Shown: positions 54,364 to 63,909 of the stretch, in pieces | Numbering within the stretch: position 1 is the first letter of the stretch | Layout: every line of letters starts with the position of its first letter | Assembly: GCF_013403915.1 (NCBI RefSeq) | Contig: NZ_JABFDI010000015.1 | Span: forward strand, 44,562-108,561 | Length of the DNA stretch: 64,000 nucleotides | Source: Winogradskyella pacifica | GTDB lineage: Bacteria; Bacteroidota; Bacteroidia; Flavobacteriales; Flavobacteriaceae | Direction of reading: 5' to 3' | Made by a program: the position numbers and the translations under genes | The notes under the pieces: generated by a model | What the model saw: only the letters and a program-made list of their open reading frames with translations | Databases searched by the model: none | Told to the model about the DNA's origin: nothing

Positions 54364-55302
54364 ATGATACGTAAATTAACTACATATAGCATTGCGATTA
54401 TAACTCTATTTTTAGGGTTCTCTTCATATGCACAACAAGATCCGCAATACACACAGTATATGTATAATATGAGTGTCATAAATCCTGCATACGCAACTGA
54501 TGATGATACTTCGATGAACATCGGTTTACTTTACAGATCACAATGGGCTAGATCTATTGGCGGACCAACAACCGGATCGTTATTTATACATTCTAAGATT
54601 GCAGATCGTTTAGAAGGTGGTCTTTCTTTTGTTCATGATGAAATTGGTGATGTTGTTAAACAAACAAGTGCTTATGCTGATATTGCCTATGTTATTCCTG
54701 CAGGTGATAATTCAAGTTTATCTTTTGGAATAAAAGCAGGAGCCACATTTTACAGTACTAATTTTGATGGATTTGTGTATTCAGATCCACTGCCTGATCC
54801 TTTATTTGCAGAAAATATAAATAGAACCCTTCCTAATGTTGGAGCCGGTTTATATTATTTTTCAGAAAATTATTACTTAGGCTTATCAGCACCTAATTTA
54901 TTACAGACCAAACATCTTCAAGATGATAGTGGAGTTGTTTCTGAAGCTTCAGAAAACATGCATTTATTTTTAACTGGTGGCTATGTTCTAAATTTTGGAG
55001 ATAACTTTAAATTTAAACCTGCTTTTATGGCTAAGTATGTTAACAATGCACCATTATCTGTAGATGTAACAGCTAACGTATTAATGTATGAAAAAGTAGA
55101 ATTTGGAGTTGGTTATCGCTATGATGATTCGGTAACAGGTATGGTTAATTTTTCTATGTCGTCAGCGGTTCGTATTGGTTATGCTTACGACCACACAATC
55201 TCTAATTTAGGACGATTTAATTCTGGTTCGCATGAACTATTATTATTATTTAACATCGGTAATCTCGGCAAAGGCTACGATAAATCCCCTAGATTTTTCT
55301 AA
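54364..55302 (+). CDS. PorP/SprF family type IX secretion protein
   Basis: This 312-residue protein begins with a signal peptide (LTTYSIAIITLFLGFSSYA before QQ). The family start QDPQYTQYMYNMSVINPAYA is present, with SQWARSIGGPTTGSLFIHSK soon after. The barrel part follows to GKGYDKSPRFF. SprF proteins are outer-membrane partners that T9SS substrates, especially SprB-like adhesins, need for export or attachment. It lies 15 bp after the adhesin gene and 10 bp before the OmpA-like gene, so all three are one operon. Specificity for the adjacent adhesin is inferred from position. Confidence 0.93.
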   Translation: MIRKLTTYSIAIITLFLGFSSYAQQDPQYTQYMYNMSVINPAYATDDDTSMNIGLLYRSQWARSIGGPTTGSLFIHSKIADRLEGGLSFVHDEIGDVVKQTSAYADIAYVIPAGDNSSLSFGIKAGATFYSTNFDGFVYSDPLPDPLFAENINRTLPNVGAGLYYFSENYYLGLSAPNLLQTKHLQDDSGVVSEASENMHLFLTGGYVLNFGDNFKFKPAFMAKYVNNAPLSVDVTANVLMYEKVEFGVGYRYDDSVTGMVNFSMSSAVRIGYAYDHTISNLGRFNSGSHELLLLFNIGNLGKGYDKSPRFF

Positions 55303-55312
55303 TTGAATACAC

Positions 55313-57196
55313 ATGAAAACCTTAAAACTATATATACTATTAGCGGCTTTAATAACAGGAACCCTGTGTTTTTCTCAATCATCAAAAAAAGCAAACATTC
55401 TTTATGAAAACAAAGCCTATGTTGAGGCAGCCGAGATTTTTTCAAGCCTACCCAAAACGGCTGAAAATTTAGAAAAATTAGGAGATTGTTATTATTATAA
55501 TTCTGAGTTTGAAAAAGCTTACAAAGCATACAAACAGGTTTATAATGCCAAAATTAATACTGAGCTAACCGAAGATTTTTATTTTAAATATTTTCAAGTT
55601 TTAAAAGGCACTAAGAATTACGAAAAAGCAGATGAAATTTCGACACAACATCTAAATGATACCATAAACACACATGAATTAAAGGAGTTACTAAAACGTA
55701 TTGTTCCTTATAAATATGAATTAAAGAATCTAACAGAAGATGTTGGTGGTTCTAGTTTTGGAATTGGACTTCATGGAGATAAAGTTGTTTTTGCATCCAC
55801 TAAAAACATAGAGAACCCAAACTATAATTGGAATGGTAAACCTTATTTAGATTTATATGAAGGAGTGGTTTCAAAAGGCGATGATATAACCTTAGACAGT
55901 ATACAACCACTTAGCGATGCAATCAATACTGTAAAACAACATGAAAGTAATGCTGTGTTTACCAAAGATGGCAAAACCATGTATTTTTCTAGAAACCTAA
56001 AAAAACGAATTGATTTAGATTCAACAAAAATTGCTGTTGTAAGTATTTTTAAAGCAGAACTCATTGATGATGAGTGGAAAAATATAGAACCTGTTTCTTT
56101 TTCAAGTGAAACCTACTCCACAATGCACCCGTCATTAAATAGTGATGAAACTCGGTTATATTTTTCAAGTGATATGCCAAGTACTTTAGGCTCATTTGAT
56201 ATTTTTTATGTGGATGTTTATGCCGATCATACTTTTGGTGCCCCAATTAACTTAGGCGAAAATATTAATACAATTCGCAGAGAACAATTCCCCTTTATTG
56301 CTGCAGATAGTACGCTGTATTTTTCTTCAAATGGTAAACATGGCTTTGGCGGTTTAGATTTATTTGCAAGTAGTGTTAGTAATAATGAATTTTTAGATGC
56401 CCTTAATTTAGGAGAAACTATAAATAGTGAAAAAGATGATTTTGCCTTTGTCATCGCTGATTCTATAAATACAGGATATATATCGTCTAACAGATCTGGA
56501 TTAGATAATATCTATACTTTTAAACGTATCGAAAATGAAAGAACCTATTTTATTGAAGGTTTAGTTACAGACAAAGTCACAGGAAAAATACTTCCAAATA
56601 CCACAGTAACATTATTTGATAAGGATGGTAATGTAATTGCCGAACAATTAGTCGGAGAAGATGGACGCTATAAACTTCCGACGCAACCAAGTCAAAAATA
56701 TTCCGTTGAAGGGTTTCAACCAAAGTACATTCCTCAACTTGAATTTTTTGACACTAATGACAAAGGTAATATTGAGTTTAATATTGAGTTAGAAATTGAA
56801 TCTTATAAGGATGCTGAAGAAATCGTTACGGATGATGACGAAGGCAATACGTATATCGAATTAGAGAATATTTATTTTGATTTTGCGAAATGGGATATTA
56901 AACCACAAGCCGCAAGAACATTAGATGTATTGGTTGCACTACTGACAAAATACCCTAGGATGGAAATACAACTTGGTGCACATACAGATTCTAGAGCAGG
57001 ATATGAATTTAATATGGATCTTTCTGAGAAAAGAGCCCGTGCTACATTGGAATATCTTGTAGAGAACGGAATCCCTAGAACACGATTAACGTCTAAAGGT
57101 TATGGGGAAACGAAGCCATTAGTTCCTTGCGGTGAAAACTGTACGGAAACAGAATTCTCAATTAATAGACGTTGTGAATTCCTTATTCTACGTTAA
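55313..57196 (+). CDS. OmpA-family protein with WD40-like and TPR parts
   Basis: This 627-residue protein has a signal peptide (LYILLAALITGTLCFS before Q), TPR-like helices (about 25-130), PD40/WD40-like beta-propeller repeats (about 195-390: MHPSLNSDETRLYFSSDM, QFPFIAADSTLYFSSNGK), a carboxypeptidase-like or CNA-B-like domain (about 410-490) and a C-terminal OmpA domain (about 520-627) with the peptidoglycan-binding HTDSRAGYEFNMDLSEKRA. It should tie the outer membrane to peptidoglycan. This domain order is common beside SprF-like genes in Bacteroidota and it follows SprF here by 10 bp, probably as part of the adhesin secretion unit. Confidence 0.9.
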   Translation: MKTLKLYILLAALITGTLCFSQSSKKANILYENKAYVEAAEIFSSLPKTAENLEKLGDCYYYNSEFEKAYKAYKQVYNAKINTELTEDFYFKYFQVLKGTKNYEKADEISTQHLNDTINTHELKELLKRIVPYKYELKNLTEDVGGSSFGIGLHGDKVVFASTKNIENPNYNWNGKPYLDLYEGVVSKGDDITLDSIQPLSDAINTVKQHESNAVFTKDGKTMYFSRNLKKRIDLDSTKIAVVSIFKAELIDDEWKNIEPVSFSSETYSTMHPSLNSDETRLYFSSDMPSTLGSFDIFYVDVYADHTFGAPINLGENINTIRREQFPFIAADSTLYFSSNGKHGFGGLDLFASSVSNNEFLDALNLGETINSEKDDFAFVIADSINTGYISSNRSGLDNIYTFKRIENERTYFIEGLVTDKVTGKILPNTTVTLFDKDGNVIAEQLVGEDGRYKLPTQPSQKYSVEGFQPKYIPQLEFFDTNDKGNIEFNIELEIESYKDAEEIVTDDDEGNTYIELENIYFDFAKWDIKPQAARTLDVLVALLTKYPRMEIQLGAHTDSRAGYEFNMDLSEKRARATLEYLVENGIPRTRLTSKGYGETKPLVPCGENCTETEFSINRRCEFLILR

Positions 57197-57215
57197 AATG
57201 GCGACACTATAAACT

Positions 57216-57716
57216 ATGGCACTGCCTAATGATATCGTTTTAAGACCACGATTTAAGTTTGAAATTAATTCGAGCAATGAAACGATATTAAAAGTTTTCG
57301 AGGGTATGAATACGTCTGAAAAAGAATTTATAGTCTCTAGGATAGATGACCATGTTTTTATAAAGTTCCCTAAAAAAGAGCAACATTTTTGGTCTCCGCA
57401 GTTGCATTTAGAAATTAATGAAGAAACAAGCCATAAAGCAATTGTTCATGGCTTATTTGGACCTAGTCCAACGGTTTGGACTATGTTTATGTTTTTTCAC
57501 TTTATAGTAGCAGCTTTATGTTTAGGGTTTGGAGTTTGGGCATATACGAATGCTAACCTGGGAAACGATTATGCCATACAATTATTTGCATCGCTATTTA
57601 TGATTATCCTTTGGTTCATCTTATATTTTGCAGGTCGATTAGGACGTGCAAAAGGAAAACCAGAAATGCACCGACTAAATAATTTTATGAAAGAAACCCT
57701 TAGCGCTTATCGTTGA
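57216..57716 (+). CDS. Small hypothetical membrane protein
   Basis: This 166-residue protein has an N-terminal cytosolic region (about 1-85) with several short motifs (RPRFKFEINSSNETILKVFEG, HVFIKFPKKEQHFWSPQLHLE). Two membrane spans follow (FMFFHFIVAALCLGFGVWAY, about 93-112, and LFASLFMIILWFILYF) and a basic tail. The N-terminal part may be a ligand-binding sheet. I know no function. It follows the OmpA gene by 19 bp and overlaps the convergent era gene by 10 bases. Confidence 0.7.
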   Translation: MALPNDIVLRPRFKFEINSSNETILKVFEGMNTSEKEFIVSRIDDHVFIKFPKKEQHFWSPQLHLEINEETSHKAIVHGLFGPSPTVWTMFMFFHFIVAALCLGFGVWAYTNANLGNDYAIQLFASLFMIILWFILYFAGRLGRAKGKPEMHRLNNFMKETLSAYR

Positions 57717-58588
57717 TTATAACCAAAACGTTTTAGCTGATTCTGATTGCTTCTCCAGTTCTTATTTACTTTCACATACAATTCTAAGTGCACTTGTTTT
57801 CCAAAGAATTTTTCTAAATCCTTGCGCGCTTCTACTCCAACACGTTTTAACGCCGAGCCTTTATGACCAATGATAATACCTTTTTGAGTTTCACGCTCCA
57901 CCATAATAACAGAACGCATTCTAATAATGTCATCTTCTTCAAAAAACTCTTCTGTATCTACTTCAACAGCATACGGAATCTCCTTCTTATAATGAATTAA
58001 GATTTTTTCTCTAATAGCTTCGTTTACAAAAAACCGTTCAGGCTTATCTGTTAATTGGTCTTTTGGGTAAAATGCAGGAGACTCAGGTAATAATTCTATA
58101 ATTCTATCGAATACATTCTGAACATTAAAACCTTCAGTTGCTGATATAGGGAAAAACTCAGCATTAGGTACTTTACTTTGCCATAATACAGATTGTTCTT
58201 CTAATTGTTCTTGATTGGATTTATCAATCTTATTCAATAATAATAAAACAGGAATTTTAGAATTGGTGATTTTATTAAAAAAGGCTTCATCTTTTAGTTC
58301 CTTTTCTCCAATTTCAACCATATAGATTAAAACATCTGCATCATCAAAAGCTGATTTCACAAAATCCATCATAGATTCTTGCAGTTCATATGCTGGTTTA
58401 ATTATTCCTGGAGTATCGCTTAATATAACCTGAAAATCATCACCATTCACAATTCCTAAAATCCGATGTCTTGTTGTTTGTGCTTTTGATGTAATTATTG
58501 ATAATTTTTCACCAATAAAAGCATTCATCAAAGTGGATTTACCAACGTTTGGATTACCTATAATATTTACAAAACCTGCTTTATGCAT
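57707..58588 (-). CDS. era: Ribosome-assembly GTPase Era
   Basis: This 293-residue GTPase has the G1 motif IIGNPNVGKSTLMNA, DTPGI, NKID, and a C-terminal KH domain with the GIIIGHKGSALKRVG motif that binds 16S rRNA. It supports 30S maturation and is usually essential. The length is typical. It overlaps the convergent membrane-protein gene at its 3' end. It is separated by 243 bp from the rpsT gene. Confidence 0.96.
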   Translation of the reverse strand: MHKAGFVNIIGNPNVGKSTLMNAFIGEKLSIITSKAQTTRHRILGIVNGDDFQVILSDTPGIIKPAYELQESMMDFVKSAFDDADVLIYMVEIGEKELKDEAFFNKITNSKIPVLLLLNKIDKSNQEQLEEQSVLWQSKVPNAEFFPISATEGFNVQNVFDRIIELLPESPAFYPKDQLTDKPERFFVNEAIREKILIHYKKEIPYAVEVDTEEFFEEDDIIRMRSVIMVERETQKGIIIGHKGSALKRVGVEARKDLEKFFGKQVHLELYVKVNKNWRSNQNQLKRFGYNQR

Positions 58589-58780
58589 ATTAACTATTTT
58601 AATGCAAAGTTAAGATTAATAATGATTGTATCGCTAAAGAATCTGCATATCTAAACTTAAAGCGCTATAGATACGTCAGAAACGTCTTATTATGATATAA
58701 TGAAAATCCTATCTTAAATTAACAATAACACTGCTTATGGATTAAGACTATTTTTCACTATTAAAAAATAGTAGAAACAA

Positions 58781-58810
58781 AAAAAGTCTTTCCAAAAGGA
58801 AAGACTTTAA
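58781..58810 (-). terminator. Terminator of rpsT
   Basis: AAAGTCTTTCC and GGAAAGACTTT form a perfect 11-bp stem with an AAAA loop. On the minus strand it is followed by a T run, about 20 bp after the rpsT stop codon. Confidence 0.88.
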
Positions 58811-58831
58811 GTATTTTAGTAGAAACTACAA

Positions 58832-59083
58832 TTAGATTGCAGCAACATGCTTAGTTAACTGAGATTTTAAGTTACCAGCTTTATTAGCATGAATAATATT
58901 CTTCTTAGCTAATTTATCTAACATACTGATAACAGAAGGTAACATAGTTTGCGCTTCTTTAGCATCAGTGATATCACGTAATTTTTTTATAGCATTACGA
59001 GTTGTCTTATGCTGATATTTATTAAGTACACGTCTTTTTTCGTTACTTCTTATTCTTTTTAAAGCTGACTTGTGATTTGCCAT
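58832..59083 (-). CDS. rpsT: 30S ribosomal protein S20
   Basis: This 83-residue basic protein begins MANHKSALKRIRSNEKRRVLNKY, which is the standard S20 start, and ends KSQLTKHVAAI. It binds 16S rRNA in the small subunit. It is followed by a strong terminator. The tRNA-Glu gene lies 26 bp upstream on the same strand, so they may be cotranscribed. Confidence 0.97.
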   Translation of the reverse strand: MANHKSALKRIRSNEKRRVLNKYQHKTTRNAIKKLRDITDAKEAQTMLPSVISMLDKLAKKNIIHANKAGNLKSQLTKHVAAI

Positions 59084-59108
59084 TATATTATTTTCTTATT
59101 AAAAATTG

Positions 59109-59180
59109 TAGCCCGTAGGGGAATCGAACCCCTCTTACATGGATGAAAACCATGCGTCCTAGCCGATAGACGAACGGGCC
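59109..59180 (-). tRNA. tRNA-Glu (anticodon UUC)
   Basis: On the minus strand the sequence begins GGCCCGTTCGTCTATCGGC and ends ACGGGCTA. The anticodon arm is CATGG-TTTTCAT-CCATG with anticodon TTC, and the T-arm is AGGGGTTCGATTCCCCT. The acceptor stem forms 7 bp, including one G-U, and CCA is not encoded. It lies just upstream of rpsT. Confidence 0.96.
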
Positions 59181-59285
59181 ATTTGGTTATTAAAATATTT
59201 AAATGAACCTGCAATGTTTGCATTGCGGGTGCAAATATACAACTATATTTTACTTTTGCAACACCAAATTAAATTTTTTTGAAAA

Positions 59286-60764
59286 TTAATACGCTTTTGC
59301 AAAAAGTACGCGCTGCGTCGATGGTTTTCCGCTATAAACACAAGTGCCTTTTTCCATTTTATTTGACATAGGAATACATCTAATGGTCGCTTTTGTAAGC
59401 TCCTTAATTTTTTGTTCTGTTTCTGCAGTTCCATCCCAATGTGCTGAGATAAAACCAGTTTTCGTCTCTAAAATCTTTTTAAATGTTTCAAAATCATTTA
59501 CTTCTGTAGTATGTTCATCCCTGAAGTTTTTAGCTTTAGAAAATAATTCGTCCTGAATCACCTCTAAAAGATCCTTTATAGTTGAAGCTATATCATCAAT
59601 TTGAACACTCTCTTTCGTTAAAGTATCACGTCTAGCCAATTCAACGGTATTATTTTCTAAATCTTTTGGACCAATAGCAATTCGCAATGGCACACCTTGT
59701 AATTCATGCTGTGCAAATTTAGCTCCTGGTCTATGTGTTGTTCTTTTATCATACTTACAACTAACACCTAATGCTTTTAGCTCTTTAATAATACTTTCTG
59801 CTTTTTCTGAAATCGCTTCAAACTGTTCGTCTGTTTTAAATATAGGTACAATAACCACTTGAAATGGAGCTAAGTTTGGTGGTAACACTAAACCCTTATC
59901 ATCACTATGCGTCATAATCAATGCCCCTACCAATCTTGTAGATACTCCCCAAGACGTTGCCCATACATGGTCTAATTTACCTTCATTATTAGTAAACTTA
60001 ACATCAAAAGCTTTTGCAAAATTTTGACCTAAGAAATGAGATGTCCCTGCTTGGAGTGCTTTTCCATCTTGCATTAAAGCTTCTATACAATAAGTCTCTA
60101 CTGCACCTGCAAAACGCTCACTTTCCGTTTTCACACCTTTAACAACAGGTATTGCCATAAAATTTTGAGCAAACGCTGCATAAACATCATTCATTTGCTC
60201 TGCTTCTACTAATGCTTCAGCTTTAGTAGCATGTGCTGTATGTCCTTCTTGCCATAAAAATTCGGCTGTACGTAAAAACAAACGCGTTCGCATTTCCCAA
60301 CGTACAACATTAGCCCATTGATTTATTAATATCGGTAAATCTCTATAACTTTGAATCCAACCTTTATAAGTATTCCATATGATAGCTTCGCTCGTTGGTC
60401 TTACAACCAACTCCTCTTCAAGCTTAGCTTCAGGATCTACTCTTAATTTTCCTGGGTTATCAGGGTCGTTTTGTAATCTATAATGTGTGACTACAGCACA
60501 CTCTTTAGCAAAACCTTCAGCATTCTTTTCCTCTGCTTCAAATAAACTTTTAGGAACAAATAATGGAAAATACGCATTTTGATGTCCTGTTTCTTTAAAC
60601 ATTCTATCTAATTCTGCTTGCATTTTTTCCCAAATAGCATAACCATAAGGTTTAATAACCATACAACCTCTAACGGCAGAATTTTCTGCTAAATCAGCTT
60701 TTACAACCAATTCATTGTACCATTTTGAATAATCTTCAGCTCTACTCGTAAGATTTTTGCTCAT
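59286..60764 (-). CDS. proS: Prolyl-tRNA synthetase (short, eukaryote/archaeal-like type)
   Basis: This 492-residue class II enzyme charges tRNA-Pro. It shows [20 protein letters not shown], the class II motif 2 ([20 protein letters not shown]) and motif 3-like [19 protein letters not shown] with [10 protein letters not shown]. The C-terminus [18 protein letters not shown] is the zinc-type domain with a terminal Tyr, as in the eukaryote/archaeal-like form that Bacteroidota often use. The editing insertion of the bacterial form is absent, as expected. It lies between the tRNA-Glu gene and the divergent lipoprotein gene. Confidence 0.95.
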   Translation of the reverse strand: MSKNLTSRAEDYSKWYNELVVKADLAENSAVRGCMVIKPYGYAIWEKMQAELDRMFKETGHQNAYFPLFVPKSLFEAEEKNAEGFAKECAVVTHYRLQNDPDNPGKLRVDPEAKLEEELVVRPTSEAIIWNTYKGWIQSYRDLPILINQWANVVRWEMRTRLFLRTAEFLWQEGHTAHATKAEALVEAEQMNDVYAAFAQNFMAIPVVKGVKTESERFAGAVETYCIEALMQDGKALQAGTSHFLGQNFAKAFDVKFTNNEGKLDHVWATSWGVSTRLVGALIMTHSDDKGLVLPPNLAPFQVVIVPIFKTDEQFEAISEKAESIIKELKALGVSCKYDKRTTHRPGAKFAQHELQGVPLRIAIGPKDLENNTVELARRDTLTKESVQIDDIASTIKDLLEVIQDELFSKAKNFRDEHTTEVNDFETFKKILETKTGFISAHWDGTAETEQKIKELTKATIRCIPMSNKMEKGTCVYSGKPSTQRVLFAKAY

Positions 60765-60865
60765 TTTCCTTGTTTTGGCACAAATATTGTGCTTATGTTA
60801 AATGTATTAAATAATACAGCAAAACTAACTATTTTTGCTATGTTCAACAATAAAATAAAAGAGAT

Positions 60866-61939
60866 ATGCAATTTAAAACTATAATAACTCAAAAATTGCC
60901 ATTTTTTGTTGCATTCGGTTTATTAACCGTGTTAACTTCTTGTGGTTCGTTTCAGTATGCAGGTTATGACAATGACGGCATTTATGCTACTGAAGAGTAC
61001 GAAAATGATACAGAAGAACCTGTAATTACGACTTCAACTAATGATTCTAATTATTATAAAAATTATTTCGCTGAAAATTCGGCTGAAGTAGATGCTATAC
61101 AAGAAGAATCTGAAGTTTTTACAGATATAGATTCTTATGAAGGGAATTATACTGAACAAATAATAGATACTTTAGAACAACGCCCTGCCTACGGAGGTTG
61201 GGGACAAAACAGCAATACGGTTACTATTAATTATATCGATAACGGTTGGTATGGATATAATAGTCCATGGAATTGGAATAGCGGATGGGGCTATGGCCAC
61301 TATGGTTGGGCACGACCTTGGGGATGGAATAATTGGGGATGGAATAATCATTGGTCTTATGGCGGATACTATGGTAACGGTTATGGCTATGGTTATGGTC
61401 ATTATAGCCCTTGGGGATATGGTTATAACAATTATGGTTGGAATACTAATTATTACAGAAATAACAGATATGCCTATAACAACACTAGAAGAGGGTCTTT
61501 ATTATACAATAGTAACTTAAGTCGTAGAAGTAACTCTGCATTATCTAGAAGTGATTATTCATCTCGTAGATTGTCGAATTCTTCTAGTCTATCTCGAAAT
61601 AGTCTTAATAGTAGTTTGAGATCGAATACATCTAGTAGAATAAGAACATCTAGAAGTGCAACGACAACTAGCCCCACCCGTACTATTAGAAATTCTTCTA
61701 CAACAACAAGATCGAATTCTAATAGAAGAGTCACAAGACCTACTACAACTAGAAGTACAAGTAGAACCACAACCACAAGATCTACAGCTCCAACAAGAAG
61801 CACAAGATCTTCATCAACTGCTCGTTCAAGTTCTAGTAGTTCATCTAGATCTTCTGGGACTGTAAGATCTTCTTCAAGTAGTTCTAGATCGAGCGGTGGT
61901 AGTTCTTCTAGCAGTAGTAGACGAGGTGGTAGAGGATAA
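60866..61939 (+). CDS. Trp/Gly/Tyr-rich then Ser/Arg-rich lipoprotein
   Basis: This 357-residue protein starts with a lipoprotein signal (FFVAFGLLTVLTSC, lipobox Cys26). An acidic segment (about 35-105) follows. Then comes a low-complexity Trp/Gly/Tyr/Asn-rich region (about 110-200, many GWGYG and WGWNN units), and finally a basic Ser/Arg/Thr-rich tail (about 205-357) ending SSSSSSRRGGRG. I do not recognise a domain. The composition suggests an outer-membrane lipoprotein exposed or bound to a charged surface. It is 35 bp upstream of the FadL-like gene, probably one operon. A TATTTTTG -7-like box lies at 60830-60837. Confidence 0.8.
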   Translation: MQFKTIITQKLPFFVAFGLLTVLTSCGSFQYAGYDNDGIYATEEYENDTEEPVITTSTNDSNYYKNYFAENSAEVDAIQEESEVFTDIDSYEGNYTEQIIDTLEQRPAYGGWGQNSNTVTINYIDNGWYGYNSPWNWNSGWGYGHYGWARPWGWNNWGWNNHWSYGGYYGNGYGYGYGHYSPWGYGYNNYGWNTNYYRNNRYAYNNTRRGSLLYNSNLSRRSNSALSRSDYSSRRLSNSSSLSRNSLNSSLRSNTSSRIRTSRSATTTSPTRTIRNSSTTTRSNSNRRVTRPTTTRSTSRTTTTRSTAPTRSTRSSSTARSSSSSSSRSSGTVRSSSSSSRSSGGSSSSSSRRGGRG

Positions 61940-61974
61940 AAATAATAGTACGTCCAAAATAAAAAAAATTACAT

Positions 61975-63495
61975 ATGAAAAAGTTACTTATGTTAAGCAT
62001 AAGCTTACTAAGCACGTCTTATATTTTAGCTCAAGACATTACAGATGCACTTAGGTATTCCATGGATGAAATTCAAGGCACAGCTCGCTATAGAGCGATG
62101 GGTGGTGCATTTGGAGCCTTAGGGGGCGACATGTCTAGTATTAATATTAACCCTGCCGGTTCTGCTGTATTTAATAATAGTCATGGTTCAATATCATTAG
62201 GTTTATTGAATACCAATAATGATGTTAGTTATTTTAATGGGATGAATACCTCTTCAAATTCTAATGTCGATTTAAATCAGCTTGGTGCTGCATTTATTTT
62301 TAAAAACACGAACGGAAACTCAGGTTGGAATAAATTCGCTTTAAGTTTTGCCTATGATCGTTCTGCTGATTTTGATAACGACTGGGTTGCTAATGGTGTA
62401 AACCCAAACCGAACAATAGGTGATTATTTTCTGTCTAATGCGCAAGGGTTACGGTTAGATGAAATTTCAGCCTTGCCTGGTGAGTCAATATCAGAAGCTT
62501 ATTCTGAAATAGGATCATTTTATGGCTATAGAAACCAGCAAGCATTTTTAGGTTATGAAGGATTTATCATTGATCCCTCAAATAATACAGATGAAAACAC
62601 AGAATATGTTACAAATATAAATGGTGGCAACTATAATCAACGTTATGCTTACTCTAGCAGAGGCTATAATGGGAAACTGGCATTTAACGTTGCAACAAGT
62701 TATAATGATAGACTTTATTTTGGGTTGAATCTGAACTCACACTTTATTAATTATGAACGAACGACACTTCTTAACGAGTCCAATTCAAATGCGAGTTCAT
62801 TAGTTAATCGTGTGGATTTTGAAAACAATTTACTAACTACAGGTAGTGGCTTTTCTTTTCAATTAGGCGGAATTGCTAAAATTACTGAAGAATTAAGAGT
62901 AGGCTTATCTTACAACTCACCTACTTGGTATAGAATTTCTGACGAAACATCACAATATCTAGCAACTTCTAGGCTAGAGGGTGGATCTAACCTTAGTCAA
63001 GTTGTAAACCCGAATGTAATTAATATTTATGAAGAATATAAATTACAAACTCCTGGTAAAGTTACCGGAAGCTTGGCTTATGTTTTTGGAAAAACAGGTT
63101 TATTAAGTTTTGATTATGCCGTAAAAGATTATAGTAATTCAAAATTTAAACCAACAACAGAAGCTCTTTTCTCTAGTTTAAATAATAGTATCAGCAATAA
63201 CTTAGACTCGGCTGTATCTTATAGACTGGGAGGCGAATATCGTTTTAAGCAAATTAGTTTTAGGGGAGGTTATCGTTTTGAAGAAAGCCCTTATAAGAAT
63301 GATAATTTTTATGGTGACCTTAACGGATACTCTTTAGGTTTAGGATATAGTTTTGGTAATCTTAATATAGATTTTGCCTTCAGCCAATCCGAACGTGATT
63401 ATAATTACCAATTATACACAGAAGGTTTAACAGATACGGCACAAATTGAGTCTAAACTTACTGACTTTGTTTTAACATTAGGCTTTAATTTATAA
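61975..63495 (+). CDS. OMPP1/FadL/TodX-family outer-membrane transport protein
   Basis: This 506-residue protein has a signal peptide (LLMLSISLLSTSYILA before Q). The mature start DITDALRYSMDEIQGTARYR and GGAFGALGGDMSSININPAG match the FadL/OmpP1 group of hydrophobic-compound porins. A barrel follows to the terminal FVLTLGFNL. It likely allows uptake of hydrophobic molecules through the outer membrane; the actual substrate is unknown. It follows the low-complexity lipoprotein gene by 35 bp, and a strong hairpin lies 22 bp after its stop. Confidence 0.87.
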   Translation: MKKLLMLSISLLSTSYILAQDITDALRYSMDEIQGTARYRAMGGAFGALGGDMSSININPAGSAVFNNSHGSISLGLLNTNNDVSYFNGMNTSSNSNVDLNQLGAAFIFKNTNGNSGWNKFALSFAYDRSADFDNDWVANGVNPNRTIGDYFLSNAQGLRLDEISALPGESISEAYSEIGSFYGYRNQQAFLGYEGFIIDPSNNTDENTEYVTNINGGNYNQRYAYSSRGYNGKLAFNVATSYNDRLYFGLNLNSHFINYERTTLLNESNSNASSLVNRVDFENNLLTTGSGFSFQLGGIAKITEELRVGLSYNSPTWYRISDETSQYLATSRLEGGSNLSQVVNPNVINIYEEYKLQTPGKVTGSLAYVFGKTGLLSFDYAVKDYSNSKFKPTTEALFSSLNNSISNNLDSAVSYRLGGEYRFKQISFRGGYRFEESPYKNDNFYGDLNGYSLGLGYSFGNLNIDFAFSQSERDYNYQLYTEGLTDTAQIESKLTDFVLTLGFNL

Positions 63496-63516
63496 ATAAA
63501 GCCAACTTAAAAAGTA

Positions 63517-63559
63517 AAAAAAAGACGTGAACGTATTCAATATGTTCGCGTCTTTTTTT
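63517..63559 (+). terminator. Terminator of the FadL-like gene
   Basis: An A run and GACG then GAAC pair with GTTC and CGTC, with one mismatch, followed by a seven-T run. It lies about 22 bp after the stop codon. Confidence 0.8.
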
Positions 63560-63857
63560 GTTTCATATTAGAAAAGGCCATTCTATTCCTTTTAAGAACT
63601 CATATTCTAATGATTTAAAATTCAGACTTAACAGTGATTTTAAATACATACTAGATATTGATCAAATGTATTTATTAAACCTTAGTATGAGTCCAAGTTT
63701 TATATACTTATCTTATAAGAAAATCAACTTATAAAAATTTAGCTTAGACAGCCATCTAGCAATGCTTAGGGTAAGCTTTATACTTCTCTTAATGAATTTA
63801 CCTGTTCGTAGACAAGAAAAGTAAATATGGTCTTTACTTCAAACACTTTAAAGCAAA

Positions 63858-63893
63858 AAAAAGCCTGAACACATTAAAATGTTCAGGCTTTTT
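63858..63893. terminator. Terminator of the right-edge T9SS gene
   Basis: AAAAAGCCTGAACA and TGTTCAGGCTTTTT form a perfect 14-bp stem with an 8-base loop. It works in both directions and lies between the convergent genes. Confidence 0.88.
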
Positions 63894-63909
63894 GTATTTA
63901 CAATTCAAT

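Larger units (their letters stand above)
63496..63909. other. Convergent intergenic region
   Basis: About 410 bp between the FadL-like gene and the convergent T9SS gene. Two terminators sit near its ends, at 63517-63559 and 63858-63893. No other feature is supported between them. Confidence 0.6.

Noticed and set aside
61172..61865. ORFs overlapping the low-complexity lipoprotein on both strands
   Set aside because: They arise from the biased Gly/Trp/Ser/Arg codons and lack start context or homology.
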